From: Pisaster brevispinus
Lineage: Eukaryota; Echinodermata; Asteroidea; Forcipulatida; Asteriidae
Direction of reading: 5' to 3'
NCBI GenBank assembly: GCA_023634235.1
Contig: JAMKCF010000002.1
Span: forward strand, 3,373,001-3,437,000
Length of the DNA: 64,000 nucleotides
The notes beneath the pieces are model-generated. The model had not been told where the DNA came from. It saw only the letters and a list, made by a program, of their open reading frames with translations, and ran no database searches. Shown here piece by piece: positions 35,804-47,717 of the stretch (the stretch's first letter is position 1; each line of letters opens with the position of its first letter). The translations under genes were made by a program, and so were the position numbers.

Positions 35804-36341
35804 GAAATTGGTAAAATAGTCTGGCTAACTACTCTGTTTACCATGGTTTTACACTTATTCTGAAACAGAGGCGGATACAAGATATTTAAATCCCAGCATC
35901 ATCAGTGTTTTATATACAACACAATTTAAGTAAAATTTTAAAAAATAGTTTTAGGACACACATACAAAAATGTCTACTTTTTTATGTATAAATTTATTTT
36001 TTTTATATTTCTTATTTTTTTTTTTTTTTTTTATTCATCACGTCACTTTTGATATAAAAAAGAAAGAAAAAAAGGTGATTAATTTTAGTATGTAACTGTT
36101 ACATGGTTCTTTTTTTATTTTGTAATGATTCATCTACAAACAGTCGTCGGTTTTTGACAAGAGCGAAAAGAGAACATGCAAATACGCATGCGTTGTTTAT
36201 CCCATTGCGAATGGCAACAAGAGAAAAGACTACTGCAGCTTTTACGAACGTGGACGGAAAGTACTTTCGAGAAAAACAAAATATCTTTTCCGTGCAAATT
36301 ATTTGAAACTTTATTTAAAAGTTGTCAGAATATAACCCAAG
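35668..36341. promoter_or_regulatory. Shared divergent promoter region, nucleolin / ZMYND12
   Basis: The start codons of nucleolin (minus) and ZMYND12 (plus) are 674 bp apart, so the 5' UTRs and promoters of both must lie here. The region contains one CACGTG, a T-rich tract at 36011-36032 and no TATA box in an obvious place. Bidirectional use is an inference from layout. Confidence 0.55.
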
Positions 36342-39300
36342 ATGACGCTGAACCCTTTGGCTAATCCTAAAGGAGTCAAGCTTCTGTGCGAACTGTGCCA
36401 AAAGCCAGCGTTTGTTCAGTGTACGAAATGTAGAGTGACATTTTACTGGTGAGTGGATGATCGAGAAGATAAAACAGTGAAGATCGGTTTGTTATTCTTT
36501 TTACAAAAATTACTCAGTTATTTTGGGAAATGTCAGTAAACTGGTCAACCAGTTGCTGGAATTTTATTTTGATTTCATTTATTGATATTTTGTTATATTG
36601 TGTTTTGTAATTCTTGACAATACACTACATTTTTAGTATCATTACAATAAATAATTATTAAGTTGCCAACTTTTAAAACTGTTTTGTCAATTGTTATTTT
36701 TTAGTGGCGTGGAGCACCAGCAAGCAGACTGGGTTGGGATCCATGAGAAGATTTGCCAGCTCCTCATTCCCCTTAGGACTCCACATTTATCTTTTCTCTC
36801 GTCTGAAGAACAACGCAAGAAGAGGGAGCAGGACTTGGTTCATAGACAGGTTGGACCCAAAGCCAAAAGTAGCATTGAGTTGAGGAAATAGTTAAACACA
36901 AAAGATACCCAACTGAACAGCCACTTTTCCACTTGTACCATACATGTTCGTTTTTATTTAATTGAACTTGAGTGGCCTCGGCTGGATTTCACAAAGAGCT
37001 AAGAATAAAATTTATCATCTTAAGATGTGCACAGTCTTTATTGGTAAGCTAAGTGTGATGTCACACCGCATATCACTGCAGAACTTATCTTAAAATATGC
37101 ATCTTAGTATTTTTGAAATCAAGCCAAATATACATGTTGAGTCTGTTGTGTGATGTCAAAATCTCAGCTGACAGTAGGACAGATTTTCTGACAAGAAAGG
37201 GACAAGCTTGGGCCACATGTAACAAGCTACATCTGATAAAGCCCAGTTGGGACTCCTTGATGTATAGTTGGCTCGAATCACTGTCAATCATTGCATGGGA
37301 TTACTGGCCAAGTGATAAATTTACTGGACTCTGGCCAGTAGTCCAGTGAGTAACCGAGCAGCCCCTGCCTGCAACAGAACCGATTGCCTGCATTCCCCTG
37401 GACCTTGGTGGCCAATAATGATGTGATAGAAAAAATTTCCCCAAATGAGAGAGAGGTACTAGAACTATGCGGTTTGTTCTGCTATCGTCTTCACGATCCT
37501 CATAGGTCATCATGTACAAAATCCTATTCGAAACTTTTCCCCCTTCACGTTTATGCACCTGGCGTTCTCTTTTGAAAACGGATTTCGCAAAAATTAGGCT
37601 CTATGTGTTCATTGTATTCACAGTGAGAAAACCCACTCCGCTGAAAAAAGGTAAAAAATTCCCATCGTTATTCAGAATCGTCGCCTTCCAATAACAAATA
37701 TGGCCGCCATAGCTTGTATCAATGGTACACATAGTTCTAGGAGTAAGAGAGAGGTACCTTTACGTGCTCCAAGAACATGTTTTTTGTTCCGCTTCACTTC
37801 AGCAAAGTCTCAACCGCATAATTCTAGGAATACGTTTACCAAAAAAACTACGGCCTTGCAGTACAACAAGAAAGTTCTGTAGATGTGAATGTTAATTCGG
37901 CTGTTTTTATTTGTCACCAGAGGAACATGATTGACCTGACCAGGACCACAGGTCAGAAGCTACTCTTTGAGGGTAAACATGAGCAGGCCGTCCCAGCAGC
38001 CATGCAGTCTCTACGCTTCAGTATTGACGTCCATGGATTGGATAGCATCGAGCTCGTACCGTCATATCTCATTCTAGCCGAGGCAAGCATTGGTAAGCCC
38101 ACTTCCCAAATTGACTTACAGGGAACCAGCCACAGCAATGTGAATGTCATTGGATTTTGTCTGGTAACCTGCTTCTGCTTATCAACATCTTTGTGTGCTT
38201 AGCAAATTTGTTATCATCATCTTGTGCTTGCGTTGGGCACGATGACAGATGTACCACATGTCCCATTCCATCATTGGTGTCTTGAGTTCATCAGCAGTCA
38301 CAGCGCCACTGTCCCCCATCAGGGTCTTGACCATGGTTTTATGGGTCATCTTTCCATGGGTTGGTTCCCAGATGACGACTTGGCTGATGGGCAACTCTGG
38401 GTTTCGCAGACAATGCCCAGCAAGTTTCAGCTGTCGTTCCGCTACCTTGTTGATCAACTTGGGGAGGTCGCCACAGAGTTATAAAAATTAGGTCCATGTC
38501 ATCTTCACCCACATACTAGTTACTTTTTCTATCTTGCACACCATGCAAAGTTTCAATTCTTACTTCATGTAGATCGGAGCTAAACTAGAATAAATTCCTT
38601 CTGATTTTGCAACAAGGTTTACACAAGCTGTCCCAAGGTGAGGAGTACCTAGCTCAGGCCCAGTGGACGGTCCTCAAGACGCCCGACTGCAGCTCGGCAA
38701 TCAAGTCTAAACTTGCGCGTAATCTGGGCCTGCTGTATGCAGCACAGGGCAACTATGAGGAGTCTCTGAGACACTTAGCAGATGATGTAAGTGTTAACAA
38801 CAACAATAATAACAATAATAATAATTCCGAAAGCACTGGGGAAACATCTCGATGAAATAGGGACAAATGTGAGGGTAGATCTGTTACAGAAGGCGGCGCT
38901 TTTGGGAACAGCGAGGATTCTGAGAAAGACCCTTGAGATCTTTTAGGCTATGGGTGTACGCGGAGTGGAGGAGATTCCGGCACAAAGGAAAATGTGATCT
39001 TTCTTTTGCATGCTGTGATAAGATGAAATAGTAATACAATCCTAACGATAATACACAGTTCAGGTATAGCAGGCTTGGAATGTCATCTTTGAGACGGCAA
39101 GCCCAGTTTCATTTCGTAAAGGGTCCTCCATTGAAAAATCTTAAAGTCTAAGGGAAATTTTTGAAGGGGCACCAAGGCCAGGGCACAAGAGACCATGGCC
39201 TCTGTGGACCATAGGGCCCGATTTCATAGAACTGCTTCAGCAAAATATATATTGCTGAAAGCAGTCCTGCTAAACAACAATAAGCAGGATACCAGTAACA

Positions 39301-41175
39301 AAAATAGGAAATGGTATTTTAGCTGGTAACCTTTTTCTGGTAAGCATTATTTTGTTGTGCTTAGCTACTTGTTATGCTTTTTAGCAGCTCTATAAAATCA
39401 GGCCCGGCCTTATAGAACTTTATCTACACCCGACGGGCATCACAAAGCACTCATTGTTTTAATGACAGGGATGCAAAAATAAGTTTGAAATATGAGACTC
39501 ATTTACAACGTATAGAACACCTGGTAAGTGTTGCATTATTGCATCATTCGTTTGCTTACAGTAAGCACTAAAAGATTAGCATGCCTTTGCCCATGCTTAC
39601 GGATAGCAGCGCCATGAAATGATGGAAATCACACTGTCAGCAAAAACTGAGCCGTTAAGCAGCTCTATAAGATTGATCCCTGGTGTTTTCAAACTACAGT
39701 TATGAACCTTGTCAAACATTTTCTGTTCATTTTTTTCAATCAGATCTTCCATGCCTCTGAAGAATTTGGGACGGATGATATCCGAACGTCAGGCGGTTAT
39801 TTCCACATGGCTAATGTCTTCTTCCGTCAGAACCGTATGGATGTCGCGGACTCACTGTACACTAGAGTGACTGCAATTTGGCACAGTCATCTCTTGAGGA
39901 TCGTGACAGCAAGAACGAGAAAGAGTGACGCCCAGAGTGGAATGTCATCGGCTGTGGTGGAGTTGGAAGAACGCAAAGTTGAATCCCTTGGTAAAAAAAA
40001 AGTGGTTTTCATTTCAATGTTAACGCTCTTACGTACAAGGCTTGTACACAATTGGAGATTTTGGAGCGCTAGGTAGCGGCAGACCTCAGGGTATGTTTTC
40101 ATTGTTTCAAACGCACAGTGTGGGCTTTGGCTCCAGCTTGGACTTTGGCTTAGGCTCTGGCTTGTGCTCTCTGGCTGTGGCTCTGACTTGGGGTCCATCA
40201 GTATTTTTTGGAAAGTGTACACTTTCCGTATGAGCCTTCAAACAGGCAGATTGTCCCATACCTTTCAGCCCAAGCCTAAGCCTAGGTTTTAAAAACGGCC
40301 ATCATTCTCAGCACGCACACTTTTTCAAGAGCGATGGATCTACCCGTTTGGTCTGCTGCCATCTAGTGTCCTCAAAAGTCTCCCATGTCATTGAACTCTA
40401 CTCAAAAAAGAAATCACAGCCTTACTTTGACAGTTGTGCAATGGAAGTAACAATTTGAAATCTTTTTTTCTTTTTTTTCAGATGAGGCTCAAGAAGCAGA
40501 AGCCAAGCAAGTGTTACACTCCATCCATGACATCAGAGAACAGGTGACCAATCAGGATGCAGCTGCCATGGCAACCGTTGGCCACGCCCTTGCTATGCTC
40601 TATTACCTATTGGACGACATTCCTAAGGTAACAGTTTAATCAAGGCATTCCACCCCATACCTTAATCTACTCCCCAACCCTAACAAAATCTAGTGTGCAT
40701 TTTTCATTTTGGCATTACCGAACAAACATATTTTCAGTATCTTTGTTTAATCCATGCTTTTATACAATCATTTAAGATTTGGGATTTGTTATTATTATGA
40801 AAGTGAAAAATAGTGTTAGCTGTTGCAAACTGCTTACCAACCAAATGGACCTATGGTATGAATGCAAAACAAAAATTAGTGGCCTGACACTTCGACCCTA
40901 GCAGTCTTTTTCGAAGGCTAAATCTTATTATGAAAGTGTTAGAAATGTAAACAGTAAAATTTATCGAATATTCAGTTGAATAATGATAAATAGAAAAGCA
41001 ATTTTGTCTTCATTGCCTTTAATTTTAGGCGACAGAGCTTGGGCAGAAGGCACAAACATCGAGTGACTCACGGGAGCATAAAGACGATGAGCTAGCCACC
41101 TCTATCGACGAGTTCAACAGCGCCCTCAATCATCTACCGAATAAAATGAACCTCCTACCAGCTGATTATAGCTAG
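36342..41175 (+). CDS. ZMYND12: Zinc finger MYND domain-containing protein 12, 7 exons
   Basis: Exons 36342-36448, 36705-36849, 37921-38092, 38617-38786, 39744-39990, 40482-40627 and 41029-41175 join in frame to 377 residues (human protein 365). The MYND zinc finger is near residues 17-55: CELCQKPAFVQCTKC, then FYCGVEHQQADW, then HEKIC. It is split after the seventh-ligand Tyr-Cys codon. KICQLLIPLRTPHLSFLSSE and LLFEGKHEQAVPAAMQSLRF are near-identical to the vertebrate protein, and the TPR-like helices (AEEYLAQAQWTVLK-type, LGLLYAAQGNYEESLRHLA, FGTDDIRTSGGYFHMANVFF) follow in order. In mammals ZMYND12 is a sperm flagellar axoneme protein; a ciliary/flagellar role here is inferred. The start is a good ATG with MTLNPLANPKGVKLLCE, matching the human N-terminal layout. 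Introns hold LINE-tail fragments and MITEs. Confidence 0.95.
36985..37120. mobile_element. Possible MITE with GATTTCA ends in ZMYND12 intron 2
   Basis: Left GATTTCACAAAGAGCTAAGA and right (reversed) GATTTCAAAAATACTAAGA are similar over about 20 positions with gaps, and internal TCTTAAGATG / TCTTAAAATATG words are also inverted. The family is decayed and unassigned. The rest of intron 2 (to 37920) shows no gene. Confidence 0.4.
38180..38485 (-). mobile_element. Non-LTR retrotransposon reverse-transcriptase C-terminal fragment
   Basis: A minus-strand open frame in ZMYND12 intron 3 reads INKVAERQLKLAGHCLRN, then SQVVIWEPTHGKM, then ADELKTPMMEWDMW. The order RLxxAGHCxR - WxPTHGK - ELxxAMxDRxxW is the recurring tail of LINE reverse-transcriptase polyproteins. 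No other part of the element is present, so it is a dead fragment. Confidence 0.65.
38795..38950 (+). mobile_element. Retroelement tail fragment after an (AAT)n tract
   Basis: Directly after exon 4 and a degenerate (AAC/AAT)n tract, frame 38827-38946 reads KALGKHLDEIGTNV, then LLQKAALLGTARILRKTLEIF and a stop. The QKAALLGTARILRK phrase is like the end of a family of invertebrate retroelement polyproteins. Identification rests on this phrase only. Confidence 0.4.
39214..39405. mobile_element. MITE with GGGCCCNATTTCATA ends, copy 2
   Basis: A 192-bp element in ZMYND12 intron 4. Left GGGCCCGATTTCATAGAACT, right in reverse GGGCCTGATTTTATAGAGCT. The interior is full of GCTGCTT/AAGCAG-type inverted words. 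Further fragments of the family are visible at about 39540-39690. Confidence 0.6.
40066..40380. mobile_element. MITE-like unit with CTAG[A/G]TGGCAG ends in ZMYND12 intron 5
   Basis: The left end is GCGCTAGGTAGCGGCAGACC; the right end in reverse is GGACACTAGATGGCAGCAGA. Inside lies a short (TTTGGCTCNGGCTTG)-type tandem at 40127-40195 and a palindrome AAAGTGTACACTTT at about 40212-40225. A solitary end of this family is at 41562-41587. Confidence 0.45.
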
Positions 41176-41210
41176 TGCCATGTTGTCCTTATCACCCCCC
41201 CCCCCTTTTT

Positions 41211-41216
41211 AATAAA
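41211..41216 (+). terminator. Poly(A) signal AATAAA, ZMYND12
   Basis: AATAAA 35 bp after the ZMYND12 stop codon. A second one at 41749-41754 could serve a longer 3' UTR. Confidence 0.45.
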
Positions 41217-42015
41217 TTTTGCACCGCCCCAAATGGAGATCACAAGGTATAAAAATGCTTCGGAATGTTTGGCCGACAACAAAAAGGCTTGAATTTACGT
41301 GATGCTGTATTCCGTCCAGTAATGAAGACCAGTTTTGCAGGCATAGTGAGTGTGGAGATAATAAACAGCCCTGCCCTATAAAAATAATGGAAGAATTTTG
41401 CCTATTGTCTTTTCCAAGTCCGTATCCCAGAGCCCTCCCCACCAATACAATGAAACTCAAACACTCAATTGTTTTTATTTTCTAAAACACTTTTTCACAC
41501 AACTGTTTCTCTCAACTTGAAATCCAGGATGTGCACACATTTCTGATAATGGATTTACCTTGTTAGTCTGCTGCCACCTAGTGTCCCCGAAATTAAAAAT
41601 CAAATGATTTTACAATGTGCCTATGTTTTTATCTTATAGATTGTAAATAACCATTTATATACTTTTACAATTTTATTTCGTGTTCAGAATTATCTATTTA
41701 TATTTGGACTAATATGTTTCTTCAAGTTAAGTAAATTGAAATTTTGAAAATAAAGATAAATAATATTAAGATGGCTTTAAAATATTGAAGTTGATTATTT
41801 TTGCCACAAAGTTAGATTTTTTTTTGAAACAATAAAATAATGATTCTTTCGTTTGTAAAATGCTGACATCATTTTCCTTTTTTTTCTTCAGTGTATTGGT
41901 GGTAACCTATGACAAAAGGTTTTGCGACATAATTTCATGCAAGGGTAGACTTAATTTCAAGTCCATTTTGGCCGTTCAAAAAGGGCATTTGGTTCTCATA
42001 TGCATCGCTGCCTAG

Positions 42016-42477
42016 GAGTGCACCCCACTAAATAGGGAGAAAACCGAGCTTTGGTCTCAATAATATTTGTAGGCCTTTAAAATATTCTACATTCTGAGAT
42101 TTGGGAGCCCATTAAGGGGTACAATGTAAACAAAAAATTGCCCAACTGTGATCTGGGGGTTGTTGACTACCAACCTGAGGTATTTTGGATGGCATGTAGG
42201 CCCGTAAATGATCCTATTAGCCGAGAGGTTTAGAGAAATTTTTCAAGATTGATGGTGGGACGTTTGGAAAATTACACCGGTGTAGGGGTGTTTTTATTTG
42301 GAGAATAACTCGACGGGCCTTGGGGACTCCCCGTATCAAATTGAGCAGAGGATAAAAGTTCGACAGTCAACGGATAATTTGTCCTTTACTGGGTTTTTTT
42401 ATTTTATTTTTTATTTTTGAATATTTAGCATTTTGCAGTGTATGCTATGGGGATTTACTTTATAGTGGGGTGCACCC
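42016..42477. mobile_element. MITE with GGTGCACC ends and 5-bp CCTAG duplication
   Basis: A 462-bp second copy of the element at 18224-18743. CCTAG at 42011-42015 and 42478-42482 flank ends GAGTGCACCCCACTAAATAG and, in reverse, GGGTGCACCCCACTATAAAG. The interior matches the other copy in phrases such as CTGGGGGTTGT and TGAATATTTAGCATTT, but it is diverged, so the two insertions are old and independent. Confidence 0.8.
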
Positions 42478-43863
42478 CCTAGACGCCCCAGCCAAACGAA
42501 GGTTAGAATCGCCACAACCCGCAAGAGGTCGCTATACTTCACGCGCAAGCGCGCCACGTGCATTGTTTCTGGGCAGATGATCAAAGAACACGGTCATGAC
42601 TACTGCCCTTGCTCTATGCATTAACCACCGAGTGGGCGAAAAATGTGTCATTAAAACTGAGCGATTAAAAACCTGTCAGTTCGTATGGCCTACATGGAGA
42701 GAAAACACAATTTAATTCCAAATTAATTGGAAGAGAGAGAGTGACAAAAAGCGTTCACTAGGCCGTCATTCATGGCCATTGGAAATGCAAATTGACACAC
42801 AAGAATTTGCGATCTGCTCCAAGTTTATGTGTTTAAGCACACGGAAAACAGCCAGGGCTAAGCAAAACAATTTTAACAAAAACACCTTGGCAACATGTCA
42901 TTGACTGGTTTCCTGCGCAGTTTTACTGAGCAAAACTAGGGCTGTGTCGTCAAGATCAAAGCAGGCCTGTGCCTGCACGTGCAATTATGAAATCTCACCC
43001 AGTTATTGCGCACCACCCCCGTTCCGTTTATTTAAGGGTGACAGCTTCTCCATAATTTCATGTACAGTCAGTATAAGACTGCTTTGATCATGATGAAACT
43101 GCGCAGTTTTTGTTGTCTGCTTAAACAGCCCGCAGTGCTGCTTTCAATTACACTGTAATTAATTAATCGATGCCAACTTTCAAATACTATAATAATACAA
43201 GTCAGGTGGCATTGTTATCCTTACTTCCAACTCCAATCCATCACATGTCAAGACTAGTCAATTAAAGGACTTGTCGAAGGCTGCGGTGGCGTTTTGTTTT
43301 TTTTGTACATCAGAAATAAAACCGTACCTATACGCCATTTTCAATCTCCCCATAACTTCTTCCTCTATGCCCCAGACCCGCCAAGATCTGTCGATCTTAA
43401 TTGCTTTTACAACCGTCAAGATGATCACATCGAAAACTTAATCAAGTAAACTTGTGTACACATTGTCCGCTAAAAAGGCCTACAAAATGAATTACACGTT
43501 TTGTTTGCACGCAATCAATATGCATGAACAATAGGAATTCGGAAATGGGATGTACTCTTCACTTTTCTTGTCGTGGTTTTGACAGCCCTTGTCATGATTT
43601 ACGTTTCCTACAGCAACCATGATTAATACGGCCATAATTAATCTCGCAGCATCACTGATTAGGAGCCGTTTCTCCTCTGCATGACCTCTGTTCGACTTTA
43701 GACCGTTTCAGAATTGCCGGCTGGTAGCTATTGCTAGGGTTGTTGCTGAAGCGCAGCCTTTGTTATTTATTTATAAATCCAGTCACAGCCACAGAATTAT
43801 TTATTTATTTTCGATTTTCTTTATATTTATTTGTTCGTATTTGTATTTTTATTAAGTATTTTC

Positions 43864-44086
<223 letters not shown>

Positions 44087-46282
44087 TTATTTTTGATTTG
44101 ATGTGGAGTTATGTTACTCCATTTATTTCAAACTAAAAAAAAATCAGCGCTTCATATAGACATTCCGCAAGAAAACAATAAGCAACAAATACATTACAAG
44201 TAGCTACCAAAGAATTAATCTACAGAGGAGATAAATGATAACAATGGATGTATACAGTTTGAACAATAGAAATTTATTGGAAATAAATGGATATGTTTGT
44301 GTTTGTTCTTGTTTATGCCTCAGACGAAGGTCCGGATTGGATCGAAAGCTAAGGTCATCTCCCCTACTAATTTTATATATACCTATACCTATACCTATAT
44401 AAACATATGTGCACCTATATATATATATATTTATTGCCTAAAACTAAACTAAAAAACAGCAAGCCCCAAAAGGACACCAAACTTTTTTTATTATTACAAA
44501 TACCATTAAAAAAACCATTTAAGAGTAAAAGCTGTGTAATTTGTTTTAAATTACTATCAAGTAATAAACCACAAGGGAAACTGACCGGGTAAATTTTTTT
44601 GTTTTACAGTTACCCATTTCAAAACATTTCAATTACTAAGTGCATCTCCGTCAATACCACTCATATAAAAATCAACTTTGTATATTATTGTTACTTTTAT
44701 TTTACTGACCACGAGGACCCAACAGGAATATTGTGCTTTTATAATATAGTAGTCAATACATTGCAACTTTATCTTTGTTAAAATACTGAATAAAACCAAA
44801 ACAAAAATATTAAAATTACTAAGTGCATCCCAGTCAATTGTTTTCATACCAAATTATATCAACTTTGGGTACTTCATGTTTTTTACTAAACAACGACGAA
44901 CTGCGTTTTTTTTAATTTTTACCAATCAATCTACCGATTATTTATACTTTGCTGTCTTTAAAAAAGGTATACAAAGTATCGCCAGAAACAGTGAATGTCC
45001 ATGACCATTAAGTCTCTTTTTCAAATTAAATTGATTTTAAGAAATGATCTTTGATAGCCGCAGCAAGGTCTCCCGCTAAACCAACAAAACAATTCCATCA
45101 GAATACAGTAGATTTAACTTGGAAATGACAAAAATAACATGTCGACGGAAATACAATTAGCTTCTATGTTGTGTGGTACCCCGGCTATCTTTATATCTTG
45201 TTTGTAAAAATAACATCAAGTAGCTTTTATTTGCTTTGGTCAAGGAAAAACTTAACTATTTTATATTAATGGTGTTTTTTCTTTCTTTCAAATAGTAGTT
45301 CGTTGAATGTACGTCGCATTTTTGGCGATTAATACGTTTTCATCGACTGGAAGTTTCCACAATATTCTCCTATAACACCAACAATCTGTTGGTGATTTGA
45401 CAATGGCAACAAAGATACTTTCGAGTCTATTTTAGACTGTGCAGAATAACATTCTCATTATTATTTTAACAATTTTAACTTTGGTGTTAGTCAAGAACAG
45501 CATCCACAATCAAATGTGTACCAACATGCATACATTAACAAACCCATGAAAGCAGCTCAATCAGCCGTCAGAGTAAAAAGTTAAAGGGGAAAAAACTTAG
45601 AAACACTTTCTAGAAACACCGAGTTTTTGACTCACAAACTCAAAACAATAATTGCTTTACAAATTATTCAAACACTCATTTCAGGCAAAAGTATTTCACT
45701 GGGATGTTTTCCACCATATTATTTGTAAGTTGTTCGCAAACTCTTTCAAACTGATGGCGTGCCATACGGAGGCGTGACCCGAGTGCCGACCGTCCTTAGA
45801 TTCACACATAGTCCTATAAACCCACAAAGTGGCCTACCTTTGTTTAAATTTAATGCTAATGTCATCACTCTGGAAGGCAATAAGAACGACTATGTGCGTT
45901 TTTAAACACTGCACAAACAGGCATGTGTATCTATTCTCTTGGTGTCTATGTGACAACACTGACTCGGTTTTCACAAACGGTAATGGGGATAATTAACACT
46001 GTGTCAGTGCTGTCACAGGTACCAGGATAACTGTTTTTATACTCGGTTGTTGCAGTGCATGATTTGCATTTCAATGTGCTTGTTTTAGACGAGACGGAAA
46101 AAGTCTCGTACTGGCGTGAAAAACGTTTTTACTCAAAACAACTAAAACAATAAAATACAAGTTTTAACAAATAATGTTTGTACCGTTAACAATCGCATCA
46201 AAATGCTTGTATTATATACGACGCATTATGTTTACACAATGTGTTTTTCGTTTACTTTTGAACTCTCATAAACCCAATGACG

Positions 46283-47717
46283 TTAACGGCCGTTGCATTT
46301 GACCATACGTTTCAACGCCGCACGAAAGTCAGATTTTAGCGTATACAGAAACGGATTAAATGCACTGTTAAAATGTGACAAAAACACACAGAAGTTGATA
46401 AGGTTTTGGGGAATGTTTTCCACACCAAAGTATATGAGGGCGTCAATAAAGAATATGGGAACCCAGCTTGCAAAGAAAAACACCATAAGAAACGCAAAGA
46501 ACATAGCAGTTCGCCATTCCCGCTTTATGCGACGGAATTCGTTGTCGTGCTGGTTCTGGGAACTTTGGTTCTCCGTCGTAACGCCATTCGTCGACGGCTG
46601 TTGCGGGCGTTTGGTGCGGACCTCCTCGTTGGCATTCGACGACAGTTGCGTGCTGCGGAGACGGTTGCCTATGTCATGAACTGCCCTCATTTGTTTAAGC
46701 TGTAGGCAAAGCCAGAGAGACTACTGGTTCAAATCGATTTCATTTTAATTATTGATTAATTGATTGATTTTTTTATCAGTAGCGTGAATGATAATATGGA
46801 GGGTCTCTATAGCTAAGGGTAAAGATATTTCATCCCCGATTTATACAGAAGCAAACAATGGTTAAGATAGGTGTGCTGTCTGATAGACAAGGAAGGTTGT
46901 GGTAGAACTTCACCAAATAATACACACACAAACCTGCTTGAGCTTTCGTAGCAACAACTACTTCATCAAATGCAATGAAGGGGACAAGCCAAGTACATGA
47001 TATAAAACACTTACTAGAAAGTTACGGATGAATGAATCCATTAACAAAGGGGGCAGCAAACATCAACGATTTAATTTTTTTTTAAAGTCCACTTACCTGC
47101 TTTCTTATGATGACGTAGATTTGGATGTACACAAAACACATCAGGAAAAATGGCGCCAAGATGGCTGCGAAGAACAGAAAGGTCATGTATTGTAGGCTGA
47201 CAACTTCTAGAAAGTAGCATTGGGGCTGGGAAGGGGGTCCGTTGTGCCAACCCGCCAGCATGGGGATTATGAACACGAAAGCTACAAACCAGGCTAGGAG
47301 TGCGCCCGCTATGGCGCGTGACTTTGTGACGGTCACGCAATAACGTAGCGGCCTGCTAATGGAGTAATACCTGTCCAATGTCATTGCTAAAAGAGCAAAC
47401 ACCGATGCCACATCGATCAAAAGTAATAAAGAGAGTAGAAAGAGACAAGCCGGGAATGATCGAGGAATTCCTTGTAAGGCGACCAGGATGATTGGAATAG
47501 CAATGGCGCCCATGCAGAAGTCACTCACAGCAAGCGAAATCAGGTAAATGTTGGATAGCGTATTGCGCAAACGAGGCTCCAGCAAGTAAGTTATGATCAC
47601 CATGAAATTGCCAAGTACGGCAAAGACAGCGAATACAATCTCGATGACGTAGTAAGATATCTCAGACGTATCCGTGTTGACATCAGTTGCGGGAGTGGAG
47701 TTTTGCAATGTTGACAT
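46283..47717 (-). CDS. Adenosine-receptor-like class A GPCR, 2 exons
   Basis: Exon 1 is 47097-47717 and exon 2 is 46283-46699, joined at phase 0 after the TM5 end, giving 345 residues. An N-glycosylation site NST (6-8) precedes TM1 (GN at 36-37). TM2 SLAVSDF has Asp66, TM3 has the conserved Cys91 and DRY at 115-117, TM4/loop is MLAGWHN, TM6 FASWVP has Trp286, TM7 is LSHFNSAFNPFLY. The join YVIIRKQ-LKQMRA and the LSH-N-NPF segment are strikingly like adenosine A2 receptors. However, residues that contact adenosine differ: Thr3.36 is Asp102, His6.52 is Phe, and Asn6.55 is Asp293; His7.43 (316) is kept. It should couple to G proteins at the cell surface; the ligand is uncertain. Vertebrate adenosine receptors have their coding intron elsewhere (after DRY). 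Confidence 0.85.
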
